From positions 248,001 to 312,000 of the forward strand of contig JAGVLS010000018.1 in NCBI GenBank assembly GCA_020054205.1: a DNA stretch of 64,000 nucleotides, written 5' to 3'. The translations under genes were made by a program, and so were the position numbers. This document shows, one piece after another, positions 53,187 through 62,522 of the stretch (position 1 is the stretch's first letter; each line of letters begins with the position of its first letter). The DNA comes from Candidatus Obscuribacterales bacterium. Lineage in GTDB: Bacteria > Cyanobacteriota > Vampirovibrionia > Obscuribacterales > Obscuribacteraceae. The notes beneath the pieces are model-generated. The model did not search any database and had not been told where the DNA came from. It was given only the letters and a program-made list of their open reading frames with translations.

Positions 53187-54311
53187 TTATTCGGGTTCAG
53201 GAGTTATTTCGTGAGCGATATCTGGTGAGGGATTAAGAAGTTTATATTCATGTTCTTCAATTGCTTTATCTAAAGCTGTATTTTCAGCCTCTGTCAGGGG
53301 CTCATTATTCATACGCTTACGCATTGCATCCCAATGTTCTGGATAAGGTAATTCACAGCGCATGTTTAATTCTTTCTTTTCAGCCTCGCTTATCGTATCT
53401 AGATGTACTTTTTTGAATAATTCTCTTGTTTCTTTATCTGCCTCTGATGTGCCAGGCCATCTTTCTAGGGCATAAAGCTCTGCTGATTCTTCTTTTGTTA
53501 GATCTTCACCCCATAAATCTTTTTCTCTTATTTTTTGAGTTTTTGGATCGTCAGGAAATTCGTTTTTTACTTGCAAATCTATCGATTCTTTTCTTTCTGG
53601 CTCAACTAAGCCATTGAGCTCAATTCTTTCTCTCTGGGTTATAGTGCCATCTCCATATTTTGCTACTAATTGCCTACCACGCATATCAGTTTCTGTGCGA
53701 TCTGGAAATAAGTAAATACCATTAAGTTGTGCTTGTAAATTTGTTCTTTCTGGTGGAGATAATTTGTCGCTTTTTAATGCATCAATTAATTGTTGTCGTT
53801 CTGAATGAATAGGAAATTTTTGTAAATTGTCCCAAACTTTTTGATCCCAATTTGAAAATAGCCTACCATTGAGAGCTTGTTGCATCAATAATTCAGCACC
53901 TTTTGGATCATGAGGATAACTCATCAGTCCAAATAATTCTGCAGATTCTTTGTTAGATAAACTTTCGCCTAGTTCTTGTCTTTTTACTAATTCTGCTCCT
54001 CTTGCATTATCTGGAAATTGCCAAATTCCTGACAATTCAGCTTTTTCTTCTTTGCTTAGACTATCACCAGCTTGTTGCCTGGTTAATAGCTCTAATTCTC
54101 TTGGACGCAAAGGAGAATCAGCTGGAGTAAGCAATAACATATTCTGGTTAATATTAGGAAGATTATCTGATGAAGATGAACTTTTAGTCGTAGCAAAATT
54201 TTCCCAATTGTTTAAGACTTCTTTTGAGGCAGCATGATTATCTTCGCCGCTTCCTTCTTGTGGCGCATTATCTGATTCTGGTTTAACTGGTTCTGTTATC
54301 TTGTCAGACAT
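53187..54311 (-). CDS. Protein of about eight unrecognised ~33-residue helical repeats
   Basis: 374 aa, hydrophilic, no signal peptide. Residues 71-356 hold about eight related units, best seen at 71-100 and 104-133: xELLxRQxxGxSLSxxExAELxGLxxxP. Further copies lie at about 137-167, 171-203, 211-240, 260-286, 293-324 and 328-356, more diverged. Each unit looks like two short helices around a (S/T)(L/I)(S/T)xxE turn and ends with a Pro. I know no named family with this pattern. It is convergent with the LysM gene, and both have disordered Ser/Asn-rich ends, so a shared surface or matrix role is possible but unproven. Confidence 0.6.
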   Translation of the reverse strand: MSDKITEPVKPESDNAPQEGSGEDNHAASKEVLNNWENFATTKSSSSSDNLPNINQNMLLLTPADSPLRPRELELLTRQQAGDSLSKEEKAELSGIWQFPDNARGAELVKRQELGESLSNKESAELFGLMSYPHDPKGAELLMQQALNGRLFSNWDQKVWDNLQKFPIHSERQQLIDALKSDKLSPPERTNLQAQLNGIYLFPDRTETDMRGRQLVAKYGDGTITQRERIELNGLVEPERKESIDLQVKNEFPDDPKTQKIREKDLWGEDLTKEESAELYALERWPGTSEADKETRELFKKVHLDTISEAEKKELNMRCELPYPEHWDAMRKRMNNEPLTEAENTALDKAIEEHEYKLLNPSPDIAHEITPEPE

Positions 54312-54327
54312 ACACTTAATATATACA

Positions 54328-55452
54328 TTAAGTGTGAAAATTATGTGACAATTTAAACTCTTTTTCTATATTTTTGGTTATATCTTCAGGCAAAAGGTAA
54401 TTTTTGCATGCAGAAGGACAGATTAATTTAGTGATGCCAGCTAGCTGATAATCAATGGTTTGGTCAACACAAGCTGTTATTACCCATAATTCTTTTTTAT
54501 ACTTTTTGCATTTTTCTGCTAATTTCCCCACTAATTTTCCTTCTAGAGACGTTTTATCAAGGCGTCCTTCTCCTGTAATAACTAAATCACTTATGGTTAT
54601 ATGCTCTTCTAGATTGAACAAATTAGCTATCCATTCATACCCGGATATAATATCCGCGTCTAATGCGCAAGCTAATCCAAAAGCAGTACCGCCAGCAGCA
54701 CCACTGCCAGATTCATTTCGCTTGGATTTATTGCATACAGATTCTAGAATATTGGCATAATGTAATAAAGATTGGTCTAAAATTTCTACTTGTTTTTCAT
54801 TAGCTCCTTTTTGTGGCGCAAATACATAAGCTGCTCCAGTTAAACCGGCAAGAGGATTATTTATATCAGAAGCTATACGAAATTTGATTTTTGAATTTTT
54901 TTTGAGAGAAGATAAATCTATTTTTGATATTTGTAATAATGACTCTCCACCCCTTACTTGAAATTCTTGATTGTTTAAGTCATAAAATAAAGCACCAAGA
55001 GCCTCTAATGCTCCAGAGCCACCATCGGTGGATGCACTGCCACCAACAGCGATTATTATTTCTTCCATTTTATTTTTTTGTAGACAGTCAAGAATTATTT
55101 GTCCTAAGCCATACGTGGATGTATTCATAGGATCAATTTCGTTTTCGTGCAGCATGCCAATGCCGCAAACAGAAGCTAATTCAATAATTGCAGTTTTATT
55201 TAGCTCAAGCCAATAAGATTTTATAGACTTTCCAACTGCATTTAAAGTATTTACTTCGTGTAAAATACCGCCTTTTATAAAGTGAACAGATTCAATTGTG
55301 CCGTCTCCGCCATCGGCTAGCGGCATCAAGTCAATATTGATATTTTTATTATTGGATGATTTAAGCCCTAAGGCGATTGACTCAGCGACAGTGACGGGCG
55401 ATAGAGTACCTTTAAAGGCAGTGGGGGCAATTAGTATGTTTTTAAAGAGCAT
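54328..55452 (-). CDS. Glycerate kinase, GlxK/GarK type
   Basis: 374 aa. Features are the N-terminal ILIAPTAFKGTLSPVTVAESIALGL, then DGGDGTIES and VAVGGSASTDGGSGALEALGALFYD. C-terminal signature: DLVITGEGRLDKTSLEGKLVGKLA. It phosphorylates D-glycerate to 2-phosphoglycerate in this family. It links glycerate to glycolysis and serine metabolism. It follows argS by 11 bases on the same strand. Confidence 0.92.
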   Translation of the reverse strand: MLFKNILIAPTAFKGTLSPVTVAESIALGLKSSNNKNINIDLMPLADGGDGTIESVHFIKGGILHEVNTLNAVGKSIKSYWLELNKTAIIELASVCGIGMLHENEIDPMNTSTYGLGQIILDCLQKNKMEEIIIAVGGSASTDGGSGALEALGALFYDLNNQEFQVRGGESLLQISKIDLSSLKKNSKIKFRIASDINNPLAGLTGAAYVFAPQKGANEKQVEILDQSLLHYANILESVCNKSKRNESGSGAAGGTAFGLACALDADIISGYEWIANLFNLEEHITISDLVITGEGRLDKTSLEGKLVGKLAEKCKKYKKELWVITACVDQTIDYQLAGITKLICPSACKNYLLPEDITKNIEKEFKLSHNFHT

Positions 55453-55463
55453 TTAAGACTACA

Positions 55464-57224
55464 CTACATTTTTTCCGGTGCTGATATGCCTATAATTGCT
55501 AAAACATTTGCTAAAACTTGTTTGGTAGCTAAAATTAAGCCAAGACGTGCTTTTGTAACCGATAGATCATCTGTTATTACTCGACAGGTCTCGTAAAATT
55601 TTTGCAAATCATTAGCTAGTTCATAAGCATAGCGAGCAAGGCGCCCTGGTAATCGAGCCTGCACTGCTTCTTCTACTTCTTCTTTTAAGGCATCTAAGCG
55701 CATAATCAGCGCTTTTTGATGAAAAAATATTTCTGGTTTATTATCGAATAAACTTTTAAAAACGTCACTATTATTTTTATATTCATCTTGAAAGTTTTTC
55801 CATTCAAGAGCTGAAATAGGTGGTTTTTCTTCTTGCTTTGTTTCTGTGTTGATACTAGGCTCTAATGCTTTGCGTAAAATAGCTGAGCAGCGTGCATGAG
55901 CGTATTGGATATAAAAAGCAGGATTTTCTTTGCTTGTTTTTTTTGCTAGTTCTAAGTCAAAGCTAATTGGATTTTGTGGATTAGATTCAGCTAGATAATA
56001 CCTAACTGCATCTACCCCTACTTCTTCGATTAAATCAGATAATAAAACAACAGTACCCATTCTTTTAGACATTCTTACAATTTGTCCATTGCTAGATAAA
56101 TTGACGATTTGAGTCAAAATAATTTCGAGTTTGTTGGCATCGGCGCCAAGCGCTTGAATTGTTGCTTTTAAACTGGGTACTTGACCGTGATGATCAGCTC
56201 CCCATATATTTATCAACAAGTCGTAATTACGTTGTAATTTATCTAGGTGATAAGCTGCATCAACGGCTAAATAAGTTTTGTTGCCTGTGCTTTTTTGAAG
56301 TACACGATCTCTTTCATCTCCTAATTCTTTGGTTTTGAGCCAAATAGCACCTTCTGATTCGTAAGAAATGTTTTTTTGAGCAAAATGATTCAATGTTTTA
56401 TTTACTCGATCATCTTCATGCAATGAAAGCTCGGAATACCATCGATTGAAATCTATGCCTAATTTATGCAAAACTTTCTTTTGTGATTCTAGAATCAAAT
56501 CTTTTCCAATTGTGCCAACAATTTTAATGCCTTCATCATCTGAGAGATTTACATATTTGTCATTGTGTTTGCTAATAATTTCTTCCACGTATTGAATAAG
56601 CGAATCTTCCGGATAGCCTTCTTCTGGATATGGATATTGTTTGTTTGGGCTTGCAAGCTTAAGATAAAGAGACCAAATGCAACGTCCAAATTTTACAATT
56701 TGTTCGCCAGCATCATTGATATAAAATTCTTGTTCGACATCAAAACCAGCAAATTTAAATAGATTGGTAAGGCAACTACCAAATACAGCATTACGTGCAT
56801 GTCCTATATGTAAATCACCAGTTGGATTGGCAGATACATATTCTATTAAAACTTTTTGGTTTTGACCAATATTGCTTTGTCCATAATTATTTCCTTCTTT
56901 ATGAATTGATAAAAGCACTTCTTCAAGCAATTTTGTCTTCAGACGAAAATTTATATATCCTGGTGGAACAGCTTCTATATCGGCAATATCTGTCAGTTTT
57001 GGTTTTAGTTCGGACATTATTGCTTCGGCAATTTTAAGCGGAGCCATTTTAGCAAGACCAGCTAATTTTAAGGCTATGCCCAGGGCAAAATCACCATGTT
57101 CTGGTAGACGTGGGCGTTCTAATTCTGCTTTAGCATTGAATGTAGTAAGCTGACCAAGCTTTTTACTTGCAATTGCTTGTTCAATTGATTGATTAATTAG
57201 CTTTTCTAGCTGGTCTTTTATCAT
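55464..57224 (-). CDS. argS: Arginyl-tRNA synthetase
   Basis: 586 aa. It has the HIGH-type motif in SANPTGDLHIGHARNAVFG, the KMSKS counterpart VRMSKRMGTVV, and the family YDLLINIWGADHHGQV. The C-terminal anticodon-binding helices include YELANDLQKFYETCRV. It charges tRNA-Arg. The ATG at 57224 is taken; a TTG one codon earlier is possible. It lies six bases after the PfpI-type gene and probably shares its transcript. Confidence 0.95.
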   Translation of the reverse strand: MIKDQLEKLINQSIEQAIASKKLGQLTTFNAKAELERPRLPEHGDFALGIALKLAGLAKMAPLKIAEAIMSELKPKLTDIADIEAVPPGYINFRLKTKLLEEVLLSIHKEGNNYGQSNIGQNQKVLIEYVSANPTGDLHIGHARNAVFGSCLTNLFKFAGFDVEQEFYINDAGEQIVKFGRCIWSLYLKLASPNKQYPYPEEGYPEDSLIQYVEEIISKHNDKYVNLSDDEGIKIVGTIGKDLILESQKKVLHKLGIDFNRWYSELSLHEDDRVNKTLNHFAQKNISYESEGAIWLKTKELGDERDRVLQKSTGNKTYLAVDAAYHLDKLQRNYDLLINIWGADHHGQVPSLKATIQALGADANKLEIILTQIVNLSSNGQIVRMSKRMGTVVLLSDLIEEVGVDAVRYYLAESNPQNPISFDLELAKKTSKENPAFYIQYAHARCSAILRKALEPSINTETKQEEKPPISALEWKNFQDEYKNNSDVFKSLFDNKPEIFFHQKALIMRLDALKEEVEEAVQARLPGRLARYAYELANDLQKFYETCRVITDDLSVTKARLGLILATKQVLANVLAIIGISAPEKM

Positions 57225-57230
57225 CAATAT

Positions 57231-57785
57231 TTAAACGCGAGAAGTTAATTTGCAAATAGCATTAATGAGAGTGGTGCCAAATTTTTCGGCTGCTTCTGGC
57301 CCATCAGCTGTAATTATATTGCCATCTTCAACAACATGTTCTTTTAAATAAGTAGCTTGTCCTTCACTAAGAGCCTGCAGAGATTCATCTGTAGCCCATA
57401 CAGTTGCTTTTTTACCTTTTAGCACTTGTGCTTTAGCCAATACTGCTCCAGATAAACAAATGCCAGCTACTACTTTATTAGCTTTATATAGCTCTTGTAA
57501 TATGCTATGGATTTTTTTATTGTTCCATAAATATTCAGGTGAACCCATACCACCAACAACTATTGCTGCAGCAAATGATGAGGCGTTTACATTATCAATT
57601 AAAATATCTGGTTTTACTTTAGCGCCAAGCATGCCTTGTGCTTCAGTGAGTTCTGTGGAGGCAATAGTTACGTTAGCACCAGAGTCTTCTAATAGTTTTT
57701 TTGGTTCTAGTAATTCTTCATCTCTAAAATCTTTTGGTGCAATAATCATTAATACATTTAAGTTTGCCAACTTCTTGTCAGCCAT
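57231..57785 (-). CDS. DJ-1/PfpI-family protein
   Basis: 184 aa. The DJ-1/PfpI fold begins LNVLMIIAPKDFRDEELLEPKKLLED with the conserved Glu. The nucleophile elbow is AGICLSGAVLA (Cys), and ITADGPEAAEKFG is near the end. Members act as glyoxalases, protein deglycases or chaperones; the exact activity cannot be told. The His normally next to the Cys (as in CHG) is Leu here, so peptidase-like chemistry is doubtful. AGGAG lies seven bases before the ATG, and TATAAT upstream may be its -10. Confidence 0.88.
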   Translation of the reverse strand: MADKKLANLNVLMIIAPKDFRDEELLEPKKLLEDSGANVTIASTELTEAQGMLGAKVKPDILIDNVNASSFAAAIVVGGMGSPEYLWNNKKIHSILQELYKANKVVAGICLSGAVLAKAQVLKGKKATVWATDESLQALSEGQATYLKEHVVEDGNIITADGPEAAEKFGTTLINAICKLTSRV

Positions 57786-57853
57786 TGCCAATCTCCTTAC
57801 ATATCTTGTGTTTAGGAGTAATTATATTAGCATTTAGAAGAAAAGCTATGAAA

Positions 57854-58351
57854 TTAGTGCTGTTGAATAGCCCATCTAACTTTATGCATTATGCCTCCTA
57901 TGCCACTTTGTTCTTCATTTGGCAGATTAGGGATTTGAGATCGTTGTTTTTCTGCTATTGCTTGTTGCAACATGAATTCCAATTGATGCTGTTGGTTATT
58001 GGTTAAAATAGCTCGTTTACGCAAATAATTTGCTGTTGCTAAATTTCTTAATTGCTCTTTTAGCCTTGATAATGATTGCTGGCAAGTCATAATTTCCACT
58101 GGATCTGATTTTGGATCAGCTAAAAGCTTGACTAATTTATGTTGTAAGTCAACTATTTGTGGCTGTAATTGCATATATTTAGTATTCCAATCTTGTTCTA
58201 AAGAGTGGATTTGTTGATTTTGGTTAGCTGACAAACTTAATTTATGCCAGTCAACACTGCAAGAGCGTTCATCAGCCTGGGCAGGTATTGCCGATAACAA
58301 TAAACTTATCAAAAGCATTGATAATGTGTATGTTAATTTATGGGTATTCAT
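57854..58351 (-). CDS. Spy/CpxP-like periplasmic protein
   Basis: 165 aa from the ATG at 58351. Signal peptide: LTYTLSMLLISLLLSAIPAQA. The mature part is all helical: LSANQNQQIHSLEQDWN, then an LTNNQQHQLEFML segment, which is the LTxxQ motif of the Spy/CpxP family. Known members are periplasmic chaperones or metal-stress sensors. It is the third gene of the ECF sigma operon, starting 14 bases inside the anti-sigma gene, so it may be a sensor or an output of that regulon. Confidence 0.75.
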   Translation of the reverse strand: MNTHKLTYTLSMLLISLLLSAIPAQADERSCSVDWHKLSLSANQNQQIHSLEQDWNTKYMQLQPQIVDLQHKLVKLLADPKSDPVEIMTCQQSLSRLKEQLRNLATANYLRKRAILTNNQQHQLEFMLQQAIAEKQRSQIPNLPNEEQSGIGGIMHKVRWAIQQH

Positions 58352-59222
58352 AGACAACTGATTCCACCCCACTAGCTGGTTCTCCTAAGGTTGATTCGAT
58401 TAAGTATGCTTCAGCACTAACTGGTTCAATATTTGAAATAGATTGTGTTTTAGCAAAGAAAATAACTGAAGCTAATAAGCCGAGTGCTACACCAGCTGCA
58501 GCTACATAAAATCTGTTATTTTTTAGAGTAGACTTTTTCTCTCTGGCTGCAAAAGGTATTACTTTCATTTTCCTTTGTAATTCTGGCCATAAATCAAAAT
58601 TATCTGGAAAATTAGCTTGATATGAATTACGCAATAATTCGCTTGTATTTGAAAGTAATGTAAAACGTTGCCTACAATTTGAACAAGTCAACAAATGAGC
58701 TGTAATAGTACGATGTCTCAATGTAGTTACTTCTTTATCTATATAAGCAGATAATTCATCTTTGATTAGTACGCAATCTTCATTGATACGTGATTTAACT
58801 TTAGACCATATATCAATACTTTGACTTTCAGGGAGCTTTAATCCTTGGGATAATAGGTTGTTAACTTTTGTTAATGATTGGAATGCATTTAAACAAGGAT
58901 CACATTTTTGTAAATGATTGGATATACCTTCTTGAGCAGGAGGTGTTAATTCACCATCTAAATAAGCTGATAAATCTTCTTGTATGCCATCACATACAGA
59001 GGGTAATTTTGTAGAAAGAGATTGCCAAATATCTATATCTTTTCCTGAATTTTCTTTAGCTTGATTGAAAAGCTGTCTCATGGAGGTCAAATTATTGATA
59101 TATGCCTTACAGCCAACACAAGAGTTAAGATGGTCTGCCAGTTTAGCTTTCTGGTTTTGATCTAATTCACTGTCTATATAAAGTGAAAGATCTTCTCTTA
59201 AATCATTACATGGTGCTGACAT
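58338..59222 (-). CDS. Anti-sigma factor with three tandem zinc-finger modules
   Basis: 294 aa. Three copies of the anti-sigma zinc finger (ZAS) have identical spacing: C5-H31-C35-C38, C77-H103-C107-C110 and C150-H176-C180-C183. Each is followed by an (I/F)D(I/L)W segment (66, 139, 212), so a module of about 72 residues was triplicated. One membrane span lies at about 237-257 (FYVAAAGVALGLLASVIFF), followed by a 35-residue periplasmic tail. Normal ZAS anti-sigma factors have one finger. It should bind the ECF factor encoded just upstream; the stop and start overlap as TAATG, giving strong coupling. How many fingers bind sigma is unknown. Confidence 0.9.
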   Translation of the reverse strand: MSAPCNDLREDLSLYIDSELDQNQKAKLADHLNSCVGCKAYINNLTSMRQLFNQAKENSGKDIDIWQSLSTKLPSVCDGIQEDLSAYLDGELTPPAQEGISNHLQKCDPCLNAFQSLTKVNNLLSQGLKLPESQSIDIWSKVKSRINEDCVLIKDELSAYIDKEVTTLRHRTITAHLLTCSNCRQRFTLLSNTSELLRNSYQANFPDNFDLWPELQRKMKVIPFAAREKKSTLKNNRFYVAAAGVALGLLASVIFFAKTQSISNIEPVSAEAYLIESTLGEPASGVESVVYEYP

Positions 59223-59848
59223 TAGTGAGAAACCTCGGAAACTGTCTCTGGATTATGTAAATAAGGCTTGAGTAATTCTTGTAGTTTTAAGCGAGCACGC
59301 GCGATACGGGACTTTACAGTACCCATTTCTGTTTTCGTTAAAATTGCAATTTCCTCATAGCTCAAACCTTCTATTTCACGCAAGACGATGGCCGTGCGAA
59401 ACTGTTCCGGCAATTTGACCATTGCTCCCCTAATTACATCAGAAAGTTCACTGGTTAAAAGGGTTTCATCCGGGGGAGCAGATGTATCTTTTATATCTCT
59501 AGTGACGGAATCACCCTCAGAGTCATCATCTAAAGATTCATCCATGGATATAGTTGGCAAGCGCCGCGGGCGTTTCCGGAGCTCGTCATAGAACAAATTA
59601 GTAATAATTTGGGTTAACCAAGAACGGAAAGAAGAAGGATTGCGCAAATTATTAATAGAGCGCCATACCCTAATAAAAACTTCTTGTGCTAAATCTGATG
59701 TATCAATCCAATCTGGAGCTAATTGATAAAGTAAGCCATAAACTGTCCGCTGATGTCGTTTAACTAATTCCTCAAAAGCTTGGGGTTCACGCTTTTGACA
59801 AGCTATGACTAAGTCACGGTCACTTTTTTGACTATATGCAATTGTCAT
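59222..59848 (-). CDS. ECF sigma factor, RpoE-like
   Basis: 208 aa. Region 2 has FEELVKRHQRTVYGLLYQLAPDWIDTSDLAQEVFIRVWRSINNL. Region 4 has LPEQFRTAIVLREIEGLSYEEIAILTKTEMGTVKSRIARARLKL. Both are intact, including the DLAQEVF core-binding motif. An acidic linker (SLDDDSEGDSVTRD) joins them. It transcribes a stress regulon when released from its anti-sigma factor, the next gene. No clear GAAC-type autoregulated -35 was found upstream in 59849-60074. Confidence 0.93.
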   Translation of the reverse strand: MTIAYSQKSDRDLVIACQKREPQAFEELVKRHQRTVYGLLYQLAPDWIDTSDLAQEVFIRVWRSINNLRNPSSFRSWLTQIITNLFYDELRKRPRRLPTISMDESLDDDSEGDSVTRDIKDTSAPPDETLLTSELSDVIRGAMVKLPEQFRTAIVLREIEGLSYEEIAILTKTEMGTVKSRIARARLKLQELLKPYLHNPETVSEVSH

Positions 59849-59969
59849 AAAAACCCCTTCTTATTTGATTTGGTCCTTAAATTTGATATTAGAACAAATA
59901 CATCTGTACGGCTATATCCTAGCATGTTGATATTTTTTATTAAAAATCAATTCTACAATCATATATATA

Positions 59970-59985
59970 GATCAATTCTTTGATC
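59970..59985. other. GATCAA/TTGATC hairpin in the sigma-metK intergenic region
   Basis: A perfect 6-base dyad with a TTCT loop, about 90 bases before metK. A longer imperfect AT hairpin lies near 59927-59950. Neither matches a SAM riboswitch I recognise, although metK is a typical riboswitch target. Confidence 0.3.
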
Positions 59986-60074
59986 ACTTTAAAATGTGTC
60001 CAAAATAAAGATGGTAGCATTAATTAAGGGACTGACCTTATTTATATTATTTAGACCTCAAAGGAGTACTTGTC

Positions 60075-61328
60075 TTGCCAAATCGTTATTTGTTTACATC
60101 AGAATCTGTTACAGAAGGGCATCCAGACAAAATTTGTGATCAAATTTCTGATGCGATATTAGATGCGGTTTTGACAGAAGATCCTAAAGGGCGAGTAGCT
60201 GCAGAATGCATGGTAACCACTGGTCTAGTGGTTGTTTCTGGGGAAATTACTGCTGATTGCCAATTGGATGTACCAGATATTTGTCGCAAGACAATTCGTG
60301 AAATAGGCTATGAAGGCGAAAGTGGAGGGGGTTTTGATGCTAATACATGTGGTGTAATTGTGTCTTTAAACAAACAATCACCAGATATTGCTCATGGGGT
60401 TAGCAAAGCCTTAGAACAAAGAAAAAATGGCTCAGGGGATAGTGCCGATCAAATTGGCGCTGGCGATCAAGGAATGATGTTTGGTTTTGCTTGCAATGAA
60501 ACTCCAGAATTTATGCCTATGCCAATTTCTGTTGCTCATCGCATAGCCAGACGTCTTTCTGAAGTTCGTAAATTGGGTGTTTTAAAATATTTACGTCCAG
60601 ATGGTAAGTCGCAAGTTTCAATTGAGTACGAAGGTGATATTCCTTGCCGAGTAGATTCTATTGTTATTTCAACCCAACATGATCCTACTATTGATGGAAT
60701 TTCTGATAACGACCAAATTCAAAAACGAATTGCTCAAGATTTAAAAAAATATGTTATTGATCCTGTTTTCCAAGATTTATCTATTAAGCCTGATAATCAA
60801 ACACGTTATTTAATAAATCCATCTGGTCGCTTTGTAGTGGGCGGACCACAAGGAGATGCTGGACTTACTGGGCGTAAAATTATTGTTGATACTTATGGTG
60901 GCTATGCTAGGCATGGTGGTGGAGCGTTTTCAGGAAAAGATCCAACTAAAGTTGATCGCTCAGCTGCTTATGCTGCTCGTTATGTAGCAAAAAATATTGT
61001 TGCATCTGGACTAGCCACACGTGCTGAAGTGCAAATTGCTTATGCTATTGGTGTAGCAAAACCTGTATCTGTTCATGTTACTACTTTTGGTACTGGTAAG
61101 ATTGCTGACAATGAGATAACTGAATTAGTTCAAAAACATTTTGATTTACGTCCAGCTGCTATCATCCAACATTTAGGTTTAAATAATTTACCAAAACAAT
61201 GTGGTGGGAAATTTTATCAAAGAGTAGCAGCTTATGGACATTTTGGACGAACTGATTTGGAATTACCATGGGAAAAACTAGATAAAGCATCAATTTTGTC
61301 TAAAAGCTTAACTAAGGTAGCTCATTAA
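60075..61328 (+). CDS. metK: S-adenosylmethionine synthetase
   Basis: Makes SAM from methionine and ATP; cytoplasmic. 417 aa with [23 protein letters not shown] (ATP/Mg site), [18 protein letters not shown] (signature 1) and [23 protein letters not shown] (signature 2). The start is TTG with AAGGAG eight bases upstream. The length is slightly above the usual 380-400, owing to small surface inserts. The FHA-cyclase gene follows after three bases, so the two are cotranscribed. Confidence 0.96.
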   Translation: MPNRYLFTSESVTEGHPDKICDQISDAILDAVLTEDPKGRVAAECMVTTGLVVVSGEITADCQLDVPDICRKTIREIGYEGESGGGFDANTCGVIVSLNKQSPDIAHGVSKALEQRKNGSGDSADQIGAGDQGMMFGFACNETPEFMPMPISVAHRIARRLSEVRKLGVLKYLRPDGKSQVSIEYEGDIPCRVDSIVISTQHDPTIDGISDNDQIQKRIAQDLKKYVIDPVFQDLSIKPDNQTRYLINPSGRFVVGGPQGDAGLTGRKIIVDTYGGYARHGGGAFSGKDPTKVDRSAAYAARYVAKNIVASGLATRAEVQIAYAIGVAKPVSVHVTTFGTGKIADNEITELVQKHFDLRPAAIIQHLGLNNLPKQCGGKFYQRVAAYGHFGRTDLELPWEKLDKASILSKSLTKVAH

Positions 61329-61331
61329 TAA

Positions 61332-62321
61332 ATGGAAATAGATTCTGATGCTGGATATTTAATTATCAATCCAGATCGAGAAGATTCTTTTAAATTTGAA
61401 CTGACAGACTGCAGTGTTTTTGCTATAGGGCGATTACCAGCTAATGGTGATAAATGCAGATTGGTTTTAAATCAACCAGAAGTATCCGGGCATCATGCTG
61501 AACTAAAACAATCGCATTATGGCTGGACACTTAGAGATACAGGGAGTACAAATGGTACTCGCTTAAATGGTAATTGGATTACACCTGGGCAAGAATATTT
61601 GCTTAAAGACGATGATTTAATTCAAATTGCTGAAATAAAACTTTTGGTGAAATTAAATAAAAATCAAAATATGCCAAAAAAAGATACGGTTGCTGATGGG
61701 CATGAAAAAACGCGCTTTCAAGTAAAAAAAATCAACGCTACTATTTTGGTTGGTGATTTTCGATCTTTTACTGCTTTATTGGAAGATTATTCTGATACAC
61801 CCGACTTAGTTATGCAAGCAACACAAAAAGTATTTAAAGCTATGAATGAAATTATATTTCAACATCATGGGCAAATAGAAAAGATTGCAGGGGATGCGGT
61901 TATGGCTTATTGGCATTCTGAAATTGAACAATTAGATAAAGGGAAATTCTCTGCATATGAGGCATGTTTAAGTGCTATTAAATTGAAGCGGTTGATTGCA
62001 GATTGTGGTGGCAACCCTGAATATTGGCCATTTAAAAAGCATAAATTATGCTTTGATATAGCTATAGCTACTGGACCTGTTGCAAGTGGAGTGTCAGGAG
62101 AGGTACGTGCTAATCCTCATTTATTGGGGGATACCGCTAATTTAGCTTTTCGCCTTGAAAAGTTAATTGCTGAAGATAGAGCTGGCGATATTATTATGGA
62201 CGGCAGTACTTATAAATTGGTTGAAGATTTATTTACGACTGAATCTTTAGGAAAAGTTTCTGTTAAAGGAAGACAAAAACTAGTAGATCTTTATCGGCTC
62301 CTTGATTCTGTTTCGGTGTAA
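61332..62321 (+). CDS. FHA domain fused to class III adenylyl/guanylyl cyclase
   Basis: 329 aa. The FHA domain is at about 10-105: FAIGRLP, then VSGHHAEL (phospho-peptide Arg/Ser/His motif) and DTGSTNGTRLNG. The cyclase domain is at about 130-320. Metal-binding Asp residues are in VGDFRSFT and EKIAGDAVMAYW, and LLGDTANLAFRLEKL holds the nucleotide-specific Asp and the transition-state Asn and Arg. It should form cAMP, or perhaps cGMP, and be steered by binding a phosphothreonine protein. No Ser/Thr kinase is nearby. It is coupled to metK, with a terminator after it. Such FHA-cyclases are known in cyanobacteria. Confidence 0.9.
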   Translation: MEIDSDAGYLIINPDREDSFKFELTDCSVFAIGRLPANGDKCRLVLNQPEVSGHHAELKQSHYGWTLRDTGSTNGTRLNGNWITPGQEYLLKDDDLIQIAEIKLLVKLNKNQNMPKKDTVADGHEKTRFQVKKINATILVGDFRSFTALLEDYSDTPDLVMQATQKVFKAMNEIIFQHHGQIEKIAGDAVMAYWHSEIEQLDKGKFSAYEACLSAIKLKRLIADCGGNPEYWPFKKHKLCFDIAIATGPVASGVSGEVRANPHLLGDTANLAFRLEKLIAEDRAGDIIMDGSTYKLVEDLFTTESLGKVSVKGRQKLVDLYRLLDSVSV

Positions 62322-62352
62322 TTATCTCTATGAATATCAATCAAGGTTTAAT

Positions 62353-62382
62353 GCTGGTTGCCAAGCACCAGCTAGTTTTTTA
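62353..62382 (+). terminator. Rho-independent terminator of metK-cyclase
   Basis: GCTGG-T-TGC-CAA-GCA-CCAGC forms a stem with one bulge at 62353-62372, followed by TAGTTTTTTATT. It lies 32 bases after the cyclase stop codon and separates it from the subtilase gene. Confidence 0.8.
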
Positions 62383-62522
62383 TTAAATTATTGCTAGTTT
62401 TTCCTAAATTTAAATCCGCCTCCGTTTTTAGAAGCGTTGAGTTCATTCAATCATTCATCCAATCAACTAACTAAATAAGTTTTTCAATTTTTATCTATAT
62501 TTGATAAGTGAGGTTAATCAAA

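Noticed and set aside
59849..60074. SAM riboswitch before metK
   Set aside because: Only AT-rich hairpins were found; none of the conserved SAM-I, II or III cores could be recognised.
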